Shown in pieces: positions 10,658 through 20,193 of a stretch of 64,000 bases of DNA. Position numbers and translations under genes: made by a program. Within the stretch, counting starts at the first letter, position 1; the number at the start of each line of letters is the position of its first letter. Source of the DNA: Tricholoma matsutake (Eukaryota > Basidiomycota > Agaricomycetes > Agaricales > Tricholomataceae); assembly GCA_026075535.2 (NCBI GenBank), contig AP026545.1:8494001-8558000 (forward strand). Direction: 5' to 3'. The notes under the pieces are model-generated. The model was not told where the DNA came from and searched no databases. It saw only the letters and a list, made by a program, of their open reading frames with translations.

Positions 10658-11020
10658 ATGACCCCTGCCAAGACCTGCCAGTGCACAACAAGAAACTCCC
10701 AATGCGCCGGTACTATTCCAGGGATCTCTGCAATCCAGCGATCCACCCTTTCCAACCCTCGACCCACCACTACTTTTGGAGTGTCTTCCAGACCCTCAAA
10801 CATCTTCCGACAAATTGGCTCAGGAGCTCCCTCAATCAGTGCCAATCTCATGTCCACCCGTGCCCCGCAACCTTCCGGCAACCCAGAAGGTTTTCGATCA
10901 AGAACTCCCCTTGAGTACATAGGGGGCATCAACCAGCCTGAACCCGTCGGGTTGGAAGATCCTGGTCTAGAGGATGGACCCCCTGGTGGACCTGATGACC
11001 CTAGTGGTCCTGACGGCCCT
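10658..11020 (+). pseudogene. gag: GypA-2 gag, 5' part
   Basis: Gag start at ATG 10658, the first ATG after the LTR, conserved in GypA-1. It is open through 121 codons including the Gly/Pro/Asp-rich stretch GPPGGPDDPSGPDGP, until GypB interrupts at 11020. The frame continues at 18487 after the duplicated GCCCT. Function: particle protein of the retrotransposon. Confidence 0.88.
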
Positions 11021-11845
11021 TGTTAAGACTATAGGTCCTTAACTCAGCCTCGGCTTTGTGTGTTACAGTTGGAGGCTTTCCAAACTGTCTCGTATCGCAC
11101 TAGGAGACTTTCCTAGTGTATCAGGCTTCCTGCCTTCACTTGGGTACTTCCTCAAGTAGTCACGGCTATCCGTACTCAGAGGCTTTCTGAGTAGACCATT
11201 TGTTCATGTATCACAGTTGGAGGCTTTCCAACTGTCGAGTTCGGGTTATCACAGCTAGGGGCTTCCTAAGCTGTCGAGTTCGAGTGTATCACAACTAAGG
11301 GACTTCCTTAGTTGTCGAGTGTTCAGGTTGAGTCTAAGACCGTTGGTTGAATTAGGTCAAGCTGGAGAATACACAGAGTGTAACTACAGCTTATATACTG
11401 TTCTAGGACTATCTATCGTCCAATCGGAAAGTGAGATGCTTATCAGGTAAATATAGACAAGAACAATAGAGACAATAGGCCTCATGCCTCGCATGAGGCG
11501 TCCGATGTCAAGGAGTGCTGCGGCGCAGCATATCAGAGAACAATAAGAGATAAGCCTCATGCCTAGCATGAGGCGTCCAATGTCATGGATCCAATGTCAA
11601 GGATCCAATGTCAAGGACATGTTGTGGTGCAGCATGTCGATCGTGAGGGTCCGATGTCACGGACCTTATGTAAAGGGGTTGTCATACCACGATGTGTGTG
11701 GGAGTGGATTTGGGTGCATGGAGTCGCCATGCGTCAAGGTGTCTCCCATCGGAAGTGAGTCGAATCAAACAAGAAAAATTAGAGTACCTGGCCTTGCTGG
11801 CATATGTCTGGTCGTCGTGGGTTACGACAACAGAAAATCGTAACA
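11021..11845 (-). repeat. GypB 3' LTR (LTR-B)
   Basis: 825 bp. In element sense the TATA box TATATAAG lies near 11398. Downstream of it, in what would be R-U5, plus coordinates 11060-11320 hold a ladder of stem-loops sharing a GGCTTCC or GACTTCC loop with different stems. U3 contains palindromic GCCTCATGCCTCGCATGAGGC-like blocks and GGATCCAATGTCAA tandem repeats. The other LTR has fewer of these repeats, hence the 46-bp length difference. Confidence 0.94.
11060..11320 (-). repeat. Hairpin ladder in LTR-B
   Basis: Successive stem-loops on the plus strand: CAGTTGGAGGCTTTCCAAACTG, CACTAGGA...TCCTAGTG, CTTG...CAAG, CGGCTATCCG, TACTCAGA...TCTGAGTA, ACAGTTGGA...TCCAACTGT, ACAGCTAGG...CCTAAGCTGT and ACAACTAAG...CTTAGTTGT. 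Stems differ, loops stay (GGCTT or GACTT). The ladder is repeated in the 5' LTR (17745-18005) and, diverged, in the solo LTR-B at 35442-39023. Confidence 0.8.
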
Positions 11846-11862
11846 TCACCCTCTCTCTATCT
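11846..11862 (-). promoter_or_regulatory. GypB polypurine tract
   Basis: On the minus strand AGATAGAGAGAGGGTGA abuts the TGTTACG start of the 3' LTR. This is the expected primer site for plus-strand DNA synthesis. Confidence 0.7.
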
Positions 11863-11868
11863 TCGAAG

Positions 11869-12225
11869 TCACTGACTTCGAATAATATCTTCGTTCCTCC
11901 TCTGGGGTCTGGTTGGATGTGGTCTGGATAGGTGAATGGGGTGGGGTCGAGGGGTGCGATGGAGGAATAACTCATGTCCGAACTCGGACCATGATTGGGT
12001 TCTTCTGGTTTGTGCTGCCTCAGGCAGTGGTGTCAGCGGGGTGGTATTCTCGTAGAGAGATGGGTTCTCCATAGGGCGTTGTAGGATGGAGAATTCAATG
12101 TCTGTAATCAGGGGTTTGGGTCCTGGTCGAAAGATTTTGTAAAGGCAGAATGCGAAGGTAAGGGCTGTCGCAACAGCTAGGATCATGCCAATGACAATGG
12201 CAAGAATCTCTATTCCAGTGAGCAT
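11869..12225 (-). CDS. Small membrane-anchor ORF between GypB pol and 3' LTR
   Basis: 118 codons, ATG at 12225, 71 bases after the pol stop and 23 bases before the 3' LTR. The N-terminus has one long hydrophobic segment (about residues 5-29, ILAIVIGMILAVATALTFAF), then a basic junction (YKIFRPGPK) and a Pro/Arg-rich polar tail. This is a single-pass membrane topology with no clear cleavable signal. Its position matches that of env-like third ORFs of some LTR elements, but I see no envelope domain, cysteine pattern or glycoprotein size. It could be a captured or element-specific small protein. Function unknown. Confidence 0.55.
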   Translation of the reverse strand: MLTGIEILAIVIGMILAVATALTFAFCLYKIFRPGPKPLITDIEFSILQRPMENPSLYENTTPLTPLPEAAQTRRTQSWSEFGHELFLHRTPRPHPIHLSRPHPTRPQRRNEDIIRSQ

Positions 12226-12295
12226 GGTTCGTCTTTTTCTTTTCTAGGGGTGGTCCTTCTGTAGTCGGTTCGGTGGGTGTTTTTGGTCTTGGTTT

Positions 12296-15148
12296 CTACA
12301 GCTGTCGTCGCTGTTTATATGCCCCTAGGATTATCTTGGCATGTTTCAGGTTTCTTTCAGGCTCCCATGAGTTCTCCGAGGTCAGGTATCCGACCCACTT
12401 CACTAGGAAGTGCATGGTCTTTCCTTTCTTCTTGTGTCCAATGATTGCTTCCACTTCATATTCCGATTTGCCTTCTATCAGGTCGGGCGGTGGTTCGGGG
12501 AAGTTCGGTCTGTGTGTCTCGGTTTCTTTATATGGGGAAAGGAGTGCTGCGTAGAACACCGGGTGTATCTTCCACTGTTCTGGCAGCTTCAGTCGGTAGG
12601 AGAGTGGGCTCAGGACCTTCTCGATAGAGAACGGTCCTTCTCTTTTCGGTGCGAGCTTCTTTGTTTGGTGTGTTGTTCTGAGGTTCTTCACTTCTAGCCA
12701 CACTCTGTCTCCTTCCTTGAACAGGGTGAAGTGCCTCGTCGTTCTTTCTGCCATCATTTGTCTGGCCAACTCATGAGTTGCCTTCGCTTCGTCTCGGGCC
12801 CATTGCAGTGCAACTATCTGTTTTTCTATGGCCGGTATGTTCGTCTTCAGGTAGGGGAGTGGGATCGCCTTGGGCTCATAGCCCATCATGAGGTAGAATG
12901 GGGAGTTCTTTTGTACGGAGTGTGTCCTCTGGTTGTGTGTGAACTCTGCGGTCGGGAGGAGGTGCTTCCAATTCTCCTGGTTGTTTGAGCAGAAGATCCG
13001 TAGGTATACTTCCACTTCCTGGTTCACCCGTTCTGTCTCCCCGTCGGTCTGGGGGTGGTATGCTGTGCTCATCGCCAGCTTGATTCTGAGCAATCTTCCT
13101 AGCTCCTGGAAAAGCTGCGAGGCGAATCTGGGATCCCTGTCCGAGATGATCTTGTCTGGGAGGCTGAATCGCTTGTAGACATTGTCTAGATAAAGGGTGG
13201 CTGCTCCCAATGCATCCACAGTTTTCCTGCAAGGGATAAAAATTACCCCCTTCGTAAGCCCATGGTCTACCACGACCATGAGTGCATCATAACCATCAGA
13301 CTCCGGTAGGTCGGTTATGAAATCTGTCGTTACCATCGCAAATGGTCTTGTCGCTTCAGATTTAATTGGTTGTAGCGGGGGGTTTGTTGGGTGCATGTTG
13401 ACCTTCATCTGCTGGCATATTGCACATCCAGCAACGTAGTTTTTGATGTACGTCATCATCCCCGGCCACCAGTAGTCTCTCCTGATCATTTTGGTTGTTT
13501 GCCATTGTCCTGGGTGTCCGCTGGTTACTCCTTCGTGGTATTTTTGCACCAGCTTCTTCCATAGTTCTCCGTTGTCCAGGATGTAGCACCTGTCTCGGAA
13601 GAATAGAAGGCCATCTTCTATCTTCCAGTCTTCTAATGCCGACCTTATTGGCGGTGTTCCTTTGGTCTTTAGTGCCTCGATTGCGCTCTTTACCAGATCG
13701 TCTTTCATGATACTACCCGCAAGTAGATCATGCATTTCTGTGTCAATGAATTTCACAAATACTGTTTCCAGCAGCATTGTGACATCTTCATTGTCGTTGT
13801 CTTCTTCCGGTATATGGTCCACTCTCCATGATAGCGCATCGCTCTGTACCATCTGAGATCCAGGTACGTGGACGAGTTGCAAGTCGAATTCCGATAGGAA
13901 TAAGCTCCATCTTGCCTGTCGTCTGTTCAGTTTCTGTGCCGTCCGGAAGTACATCAGGTTCTTGTGATCCGAGAGGATCACTACCGGGTGTTCTGAACCC
14001 AGCAAGTAGTGTCTCCAAGTTTCCAGCGATCGTACTATCGCCAGAAGTTCCCTGTCGTATATCTTGTAGTTCCGTTCCATTGGTGTCAGCGCATGCGATA
14101 TGTATCCGCACGGATGCCAGTCTCCATTTGTATCCCTTTGTCTCAGCACTCCTCCTGTCGCATGTTTTGAGGCGTCTGATTTGATCGTGAATGGCTTTGT
14201 CGGGTCTGGCATCAGCAGTACCGGTGCTTCTGCGAATTTCCTTTTCAGCGTCTGAAAGGCCTGTTCGCATTCGGTTGTCCAGTTGAAGGTTTTGTCCTTC
14301 CTCATCAGCTCATTAAGCGGTCTGCTTGTCTCCGCAAAATGTCCGATAAACTTCCTGTAGAAGTTTCCAAATCCCAGGAAAGATCTGACTGCTTTTATGT
14401 TTGTCGGGGTTGGCCAATCCTGTATACCTGCCAGTTTTGTGTTGTCCATGGCAATCTCGTTGGGTCGGATGATCAGACCCAAGAATTCCACTTCGTGGAC
14501 ATCAAACTTGCATTTCTCTGGTTTCAGGTATAGGTCATTCTCTGCCAGCCTTTGCAGTACTCTCTTTGTCCTTTCCTGGTGTTCATTCTGATCCTTGGAG
14601 AATATCAGGATGTCGTCCATGTAAATCACGAGCCATCCTTCTCCGATCATGTCACGGAATATCTTGTTCATCATTGCCTGGAAGGTCGCCGGTGAGTTGC
14701 ATAATACAAAGAACATCACCATTGGCTCAAACAGCCCCCTGTTCGTTTTGAAGGCTGCTTTCCATTGATCTCCATCTTTGATCCTGACATTGTGATATCC
14801 CCATTGGATGTCCAATTTCATAAACCATTTCGCCCCTCTCAGTTTGTCCAACAGGTCTCCTACCAGCGGCAGCGGGTAGGTGTTCTTGACCGTTCTGTTA
14901 TTCAAGTACCTGTAATCTTGGCAGGGTTGTAGCGCGTCCAAGTCCTTCTTCGCAACAAAGAAGAATGGCGACGCCATGGGCGATTTTGATGGTCGGATGT
15001 ATCCTTTTTGCAGGCTTTCGTCAAGAAACTCATCGAGTTTCTTCTGTTCTGCCGGCGACAATGGGTAAACCCTGCAATCCTTCACTACAAAGTCTGGTTT
15101 CAGTTTGATCGCGTGATCCCAGGGTCTTGATTCTGGGAATCGTTCCAA
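12296..15148 (-). CDS. pol: GypB Pol: RT, RNase H, integrase, chromodomain
   Basis: 950-codon open frame; its true start lies upstream in gag-pol, since the sequence before residue 1 continues the same domain in a shifted frame. RT: FMKLDIQWGYHN (catalytic Asp about 113) and VIYMDDILIFS (176-179). RNase H: IKSDASKHATGG (Asp about 325), DREL and SDHKNL. Integrase: zinc finger HEGVTSGH...CAICQQ, Asp in VTTDFITDLPES, Asp in IISDRDPRF, Glu in AYHPQTDGETERVNQE. C-terminal chromodomain, about residues 890-945 (YEVEAIIGHKKKGK...FLVKWVGY...SWEP), expected to direct integration to heterochromatin. All catalytic residues are present. Confidence 0.95.
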   Translation of the reverse strand: MERFPESRPWDHAIKLKPDFVVKDCRVYPLSPAEQKKLDEFLDESLQKGYIRPSKSPMASPFFFVAKKDLDALQPCQDYRYLNNRTVKNTYPLPLVGDLLDKLRGAKWFMKLDIQWGYHNVRIKDGDQWKAAFKTNRGLFEPMVMFFVLCNSPATFQAMMNKIFRDMIGEGWLVIYMDDILIFSKDQNEHQERTKRVLQRLAENDLYLKPEKCKFDVHEVEFLGLIIRPNEIAMDNTKLAGIQDWPTPTNIKAVRSFLGFGNFYRKFIGHFAETSRPLNELMRKDKTFNWTTECEQAFQTLKRKFAEAPVLLMPDPTKPFTIKSDASKHATGGVLRQRDTNGDWHPCGYISHALTPMERNYKIYDRELLAIVRSLETWRHYLLGSEHPVVILSDHKNLMYFRTAQKLNRRQARWSLFLSEFDLQLVHVPGSQMVQSDALSWRVDHIPEEDNDNEDVTMLLETVFVKFIDTEMHDLLAGSIMKDDLVKSAIEALKTKGTPPIRSALEDWKIEDGLLFFRDRCYILDNGELWKKLVQKYHEGVTSGHPGQWQTTKMIRRDYWWPGMMTYIKNYVAGCAICQQMKVNMHPTNPPLQPIKSEATRPFAMVTTDFITDLPESDGYDALMVVVDHGLTKGVIFIPCRKTVDALGAATLYLDNVYKRFSLPDKIISDRDPRFASQLFQELGRLLRIKLAMSTAYHPQTDGETERVNQEVEVYLRIFCSNNQENWKHLLPTAEFTHNQRTHSVQKNSPFYLMMGYEPKAIPLPYLKTNIPAIEKQIVALQWARDEAKATHELARQMMAERTTRHFTLFKEGDRVWLEVKNLRTTHQTKKLAPKREGPFSIEKVLSPLSYRLKLPEQWKIHPVFYAALLSPYKETETHRPNFPEPPPDLIEGKSEYEVEAIIGHKKKGKTMHFLVKWVGYLTSENSWEPERNLKHAKIILGAYKQRRQL

Positions 15149-15882
15149 TGCTTCCTTTTCAAATATCCGTCGGTACTCCTTGTACTGTTTGGGGAGTAGT
15201 TCATCTAGGGTCTTCTGTTTGGGGTCTCCTTCCTTCTTGTGTGTCAGGTGTTGAGAGACCGATGTCTTTCCCTAATACAGATGTTCTGTCCATAAGCATA
15301 TTGCGGTGATCCTTTTGCCTTCACGATCTGAGAGATTTTCTTCGTTGTCTGAGAATATCCATATCTTGGCTCGTCATATTCCTCTGTCAGCAGTGTCCTA
15401 GCTGGTTCGAATATTCCGATGACGGGTTCTCCTCGGATGTAGGCCACCAGTATCTCGTCATCTTCAATCTTTGGTTCAGGTGTCTCTTTTGGTTGTTCCA
15501 TTGCCTGTTCTGTTGCCTGTTCCATTGCCTGTTCGTGGTTTGCCTGTGCTGGGTTTTCCTTCCCTGTGTCTTCTTCGTCTTGCGGCCCAATGGGTTCCGC
15601 ATTCTGAAGAGTTGTGATCGCGATCTCTTCACCGTCTATTTCTTCAATCGTCGCCTTTCTTGCCTCGATGGGCATCTTGCTTCCTCTTGGTTCAGCATGG
15701 AGGGCTCCCCCCATTGATCTTGCCTTGGCGACGATTCTTCGGCAATCCGCTCGCCGTTCTTCATTCGTCGGTTTCTCTTTCTTTGGGGTAAGCATTTCCC
15801 TTAGTTTCGCAACTATTTGGGCTGATGCCAGTCGTCCTTCTTCTTTTCTGGTGGCCAGTCTCTTCAGTTCTCTGGTGGCCAC
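15149..15882 (-). pseudogene. GypB protease-RT linker region
   Basis: Continuation of the gag-pol frame after protease: Lys/Glu-rich, then Gln-rich repeats (EQATEQAMEQPKETPEP) and YDEPRYGYSQTTKKI. A one-base frameshift near 15260 separates it from the pol frame (LGKDIGLSTPDT in the pol frame against IRERHRSLNT here). A TGA near 15898 separates it from the protease. No catalytic motif is visible; it is the spacer usually found before RT. Confidence 0.75.
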
Positions 15883-15897
15883 CTTTTTCCATCGTGC

Positions 15898-16548
15898 TCA
15901 TTCTTCCTCGGCAGTCTTCTTCCTGAGGGCGAGCTTTTCTTGATCTCTAGCAATGATGCCTCGGCACCATGCCTGTCGTTCTTCTTTTGTCATGTCAAGG
16001 GGGTTCTTCTTATTTTCGGTTCCCCTTCGGCGCCATGACAGGTGTTCGTCGTCAGTTTTCTTGGTCAGTACCCTACTGATAAGGGTTCTTCCTTTTCCAT
16101 ATGAGAACTCTGGGTAAGTCTCGTCCTTCGTCCTGAACTGGAAGGTTCTGATCTTCCAGTCGATCACTGGGTTGATCCTTCTGAGCCATGGCAGACCTAG
16201 GATGATTGATTCCTTTCCCAGTCCTGCAATCAGGAAGGTCGTTGGGAAAGTCCTTCTGTTGATCATCAAGAGTCCTCTGGCACAGTGGGAGATTTCCCCT
16301 CTCTTGTTTGGGGTTCCATCCACATTCTTGACTCTGATTACCCTTTCCAGGGGGCGCAATTCGAATCCACTGCTTTCTGCGAATTCATGGCTCATGAATA
16401 TCCCTCCTGCTCCTGAGTCGAGTAGGGCTTCGGTTTCGATGTCTTTTCCTCTGCCTGTCCCTGCCACTTTGACATCTAAGCGCATAGATTGATTTTTCAA
16501 AGTGGCTAGTAGTACAGAGCAGACGGAAAGTTCGGTGGTACCTGGCAT
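15898..16548 (-). pseudogene. GypB aspartic protease
   Basis: Retroviral-type aspartic protease with active site ALLDSGAGGIFMS near residues 41-53 and flap/second strand FLIAGLGKESIILGLPWL about residues 107-124. It would cleave Gag-Pol. It is preceded by gag in the next ORF (one stop in between, near 16565) and followed by a TGA (TAEEE stop at 15898) that breaks the polyprotein. The stop looks like a recent single-base change because the frame is clean on both sides. Confidence 0.85.
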
Positions 16549-16565
16549 CGAGGCAGGCCACCCCT

Positions 16566-17417
16566 TTAAAAACCCTCATCTCTGATGGCAGCGACAGCAG
16601 TCGCTTTCTCTTCTCCATCGAGTTCATTCAAGATCGCTCGGATCTTCAAGTAGGCTTCTTTGCCTTTGTTCTTTGGGGATGGCTGGTCCTCAGTCCTTCT
16701 TTCCCCTTTCTTGTGTTCGGTTGCTCTGTGTCCGGGCTGGTGGCACACAAAGCACAATCCTTTCTTCATGTGTTCGATCCTCTCCTGGTAGGAGAGGCGG
16801 TTGATCTCAAGTGGGGTTTCCTTTGCCTTAGAGGCCGGGAGCTTCCTCGTAAAAGCCTCCTGCAGCCTCCCTGTAATGGCCTTTGCTCTCCTCCACTGTC
16901 CATCATACGTGGAGGCGGTGTTGATCATTCCTTCCAAAGTTGTCGGGATTGTTTCCATATTGAAAACTCTTTCAAGGAGCTTGGGGTTCAGCCCATCCAT
17001 GAAGAGTTCGATGAGGGCAGTGTCATCGTTGATTCCCACCTTCTCTCACAGGATTCGGAACTGTGCAATGTAGTCCTCCAGGTCCTGTCCCTGCTTCAAT
17101 GTCTTCATCTCGGTTCTGGCCCTGCCAGCTTCGTCGATCGGCATGAACACTGTCTTGAGCGCCAATTCAAAGGTTGACCAAGTTCCTAGGTCTTCCTTTT
17201 CTGCCCATGTCTGTGCCCAGGGCACGGCGGTTCCTCTGTTCATAAATGACAATGCAAAGATAATTTTCTTTTCATCTGTGTCATAGATTCCGTGGTTTAC
17301 TCTCAGATAGAGTTTCACTTCTTGTAAGAACTTTGCAGTTCTAGTTCGATCCCCTGTGAAGTCGGAGGGGGTTCGGATTCTAATCTCCTTGTTCGATGCG
17401 GTGGGTTCGGTAGACAT
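16566..17417 (-). pseudogene. gag: GypB gag
   Basis: Gag from ATG 17417. N-terminal retrotransposon Gag fold (RTAKFLQEVKLYLRVN, FALSFM...WAQTW), then LEDYIAQFRIL, a TGA at about 17043, and ERVGINDDTALIELFMDGLNP in the same frame. One nonsense codon therefore splits Gag. Zinc knuckle CFVCHQPGHRATEH near 16750 (CX2CX4H; last ligand replaced by His). It forms the RNA-packaging particle. Confidence 0.88.
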
Positions 17418-17707
17418 GTTATCGGGGATGTCATCGTTGGATAAGGAGAATGGGTCTCATTCTGGGGTTTCTTCTTTGCTTGTCGATCTGAAGTCTTCTT
17501 CAGTGAGGTATCTTGGTTCCTCGTCTTCTGTTCGCTTCGAGAACCACCTTTGTGCTGGTTCTGAGTATCGTACTAGTCGACCTTGGTATCTATACCATGA
17601 GGTTCTTCCTGATGTCGATGCTCCTGTTGGAGGTCTGTCTGGGCTTTGTCTGAAAGACGTTGTGTCTGCACCTAGGTAGGTGGACTTCGTAGATCAGCTT
17701 GACCTTT
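17418..17707 (-). other. GypB leader with primer-binding region
   Basis: About 290 bases between the 5' LTR and the gag ATG. Directly after the LTR the minus strand reads AAAAGGTCAAGCTGATC, where the primer-binding site should be. I cannot name the tRNA. Confidence 0.5.
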
Positions 17708-18486
17708 TGTTAAGACTATAGGTCCTTAACTCAGCCTCAGCTTTGTGTGTTACAGTTGGAGGCTTTCCAAACTGTCTTGTATTGCACTAGGAGACTTTCC
17801 TAGTGTATTGGGCTTCCTGCCTTCACTTGGGTACTTCCTCAAGTAGTCACGGCTATCCGTACTCAGAGGCTTTCTGAGTAGACTGTTTGTTCATGTATCA
17901 CAGTTGGAGGCTTTCCAACTGTCGAGTTCGGGTTATCACAGCTAGGGGCTTCCTAAGCTGTCAAGTTCGAGTGTATCACAACTAAGGGACTTCCTTAGTT
18001 GTCGAGTGTTCAGGTTGAGTCTAAGACCGTTGGTTGAATTAGGTCAAGCTGGAGAATACACAGAGTGTAACTACAGCTTATATACTGTTCTAGGACTATA
18101 TATCGTCCAATCGGAAAGTGAGATGCTTATCAGGTAAATATAGACAAGAACAATAGAGACAATAGGCCTCATGCCTCGCATGAGGCATCTGATGTCAAGG
18201 AGTGCTGCGGCGCAGCATATCAGAGAACAATAAGAGATAAGCCTCATGCCTAGCATGAGGTGTCCAATGTCACAGATCCGATGTCAAGGATCCGATGTCA
18301 CGGACCTTATGTAAAGGGGTTGTCGTACCACGATGTGTGTGGGAGTGGATTTGGGTGCATGGAGTCGCCATGCATCAAGGTGTCTCCCATCGGAAGTGAG
18401 TCGAATCGAACAAGAAAAATTAGAGTACCCGGCCTTGCTGGCGTATGTCTGGTCATCATGGGTTACGACAACAGAAAATCGTAACA
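17708..18486 (-). repeat. GypB 5' LTR (LTR-B)
   Basis: 779 bp, 46 bp shorter than the partner because of fewer 14-bp GGATCCRATGTCA repeats near 18270. Other differences from 11021-11845 in the part I compared are CpG transitions, for example CCTCGG against CCTCAG and TCTCGTATCGCA against TCTTGTATTGCA. Confidence 0.94.
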
Positions 18487-19530
18487 GCCCTGGGGGTGAC
18501 CCCGATCCCAATGATCCTGAGGATCAACCTCCCACGGGGGAAAACCCTGACCCAGGGGATAGGTTCATAGATGTCCTTTACAACCTCTCAGAGAGTATCT
18601 GCACCCTTCGTCAGAATAACACACCCAAGACCAAAAAAATCAAAGTTCACAACCCCAACACTTTTGACAGCGCCAATCCGAAGAAACTTAGAGACTTCTT
18701 AGTCTCCTGCAATCTTCATTTCTGCGACCATCCGCACGTATTTTCCTCTGATGAGAAAAAGATCATATTCATCCTTTCTTATCTTAAGGGATCAGCTCTC
18801 AGTTGGTTTGAGCCTGGTCTGAATGACCCGACAGATTCCGCACACTGGATGTGGGACTATGAAGCTTTCCTCGCCGAGCTGGAAAGTAACTTTGGTCCGC
18901 ACGACCCAGTCGGAGACACGGAAAAAGCTCTCTTGGACTTAGCAATGAAGAAAGGTGGTCGTATCACGAAATATAACATTGACTTCTGGGAATTAGCTTC
19001 TAGGGTCAACTGGAATGAAGCAGCCCTTCGTGACCGCTATTTCCGCAGTCTTCCGCTCTGGCTTCGCATAGAAGTGCTCCAGGGTGGTAAACCCAATACT
19101 CTCGCAGAACTACGCTTGAAAGTGCAGGACAGCAACGACATCTACTGGATGCAAGAAGACGAATCCCGTTTCAAAACAAAGAATTCCAGTAACATCACTA
19201 ACTCTAGTCGGAAGGACTCTTCCAAAAGCCCTTCCCCATCAACAAACCAAGCATCTTCAAACTCCGCCCATGTTAACACCTCCAACCAGCAGTCTTCTGC
19301 GACAAAGAACACTTCCCAGGACAAGCCCAAGTTGTCCATCTCTGATAAGTTGGGGAGGAATGGCAAGCTTACTGGGGAGGAACAAGAATGTTGCATGAGA
19401 GAATGACTTTGTCTCTACTGCGGTGAGGAAAGGCACATAGCAGGAAACTACCCGAAATCCAAAGCTGCAAAAGCCCATGCATCCACTGTTGTTCCTGAGA
19501 CTATGGACTCAGAAAAATAGTCCGCAACCC
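18487..19530 (+). pseudogene. gag: GypA-2 gag, 3' part
   Basis: Continues gag after GypB. Gag core (DRFIDVLYNLSESICTLRQN; ALSWFEPGLNDPTDSAHWMW; DRYFRSLPLWLRIEVLQ), a Ser/Asn-rich linker, a stop TGA at 19404, and then the zinc knuckle CLYCGEERHIAGNYPK in the same frame. The last cysteine of the knuckle is now Tyr, while GypA-3 still encodes GNC there. Confidence 0.9.
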
Positions 19531-20193
19531 TCAGGATACAGCCATTGGGGCTGGGGGTTGTGTTGACCTTACCCACTTGGCTGCCTACATTCATCTCAAC
19601 ACGTCTGCTCTTTCCAACCCTGACTCCCTAACCATTCTTTTAACCTTTCCCAACTCGTCCACCCCTTTCCAAACCCTTATCGACTCTGGCTCCTCCCACT
19701 GCTTCCTTGACTCCTCTTTCGTGTTGAATAACCAACTCAGCATGGAATCCATTAACCCAATCGGTTTACAACTCTTTGATGGAACTTGCAACTCCACCAT
19801 AACTCAGATCGTCAAACTTCCGGTCACCTTCCCTGCCGGTGAAGTATTCAATTTGTCATTTTATGTAACCTCGCTCAACTCTTCCTGTTCCGCCATACTT
19901 GGTCATAACTGGCTGAAGCAATACAATCCGTTGATTGACTGGTCTTCAAGCCAACTCGCTTTCCGCTCTGCAGATCATAGAGGTCCAGCACCCCTGACGT
20001 CACCTTTGTCCCCGAATCTTCCAGTAGAAATCCTCAACTCTTCCGCACTTTCTGAACCCCCCATTCCTCCTAAGTTTACACCTCCCGACATCTCCTTCAT
20101 CAACGCTGCCGCTTATGTGCATGCTAGCAAACTTCCTGGGGCAATAGCTTTTCAGATGACCTTCGCTCCAGAAGGGTTATCTGCCCACTCTGC
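19531..20193 (+). pseudogene. GypA-2 protease region
   Basis: Aspartic protease with active site TLIDSGSSHCFLD (about 19676-19715) and AILGHNWLKQYNPLIDW (about 19893-19943). Open until solo LTR-C is met at 20194. The downstream linker resumes at 21370 in frame (SAHSANSSDLSNIPPEYHKF), and its length matches GypA-3 once the LTR and one 4-bp TSD are removed. Confidence 0.88.

Larger units (their letters stand above)
11021..18486 (-). mobile_element. GypB, nearly complete chromovirus
   Basis: 7466-bp Ty3/gypsy element on the minus strand with LTRs at 17708-18486 (5') and 11021-11845 (3'), TG...CA ends and exact TSD GCCCT (11016-11020, 18487-18491). It has gag, protease, RT-RNase H-integrase-chromodomain and an extra membrane ORF. 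Only about two nonsense codons and one frameshift disable it, so it is the youngest large element here. It is inserted in the gag of GypA-2. Confidence 0.96.

Noticed and set aside
13828..14270. Frames of 118 and 160 codons within GypB pol in other frames
   Set aside because: Shadows of the intact pol frame, whose catalytic motifs are continuous.
11021..18486. Active retrotransposon
   Set aside because: All catalytic motifs are present, but stops at about 17043 and 15898 and a frameshift near 15260 break Gag-Pol, unless recoding is invoked, for which I see no signal.
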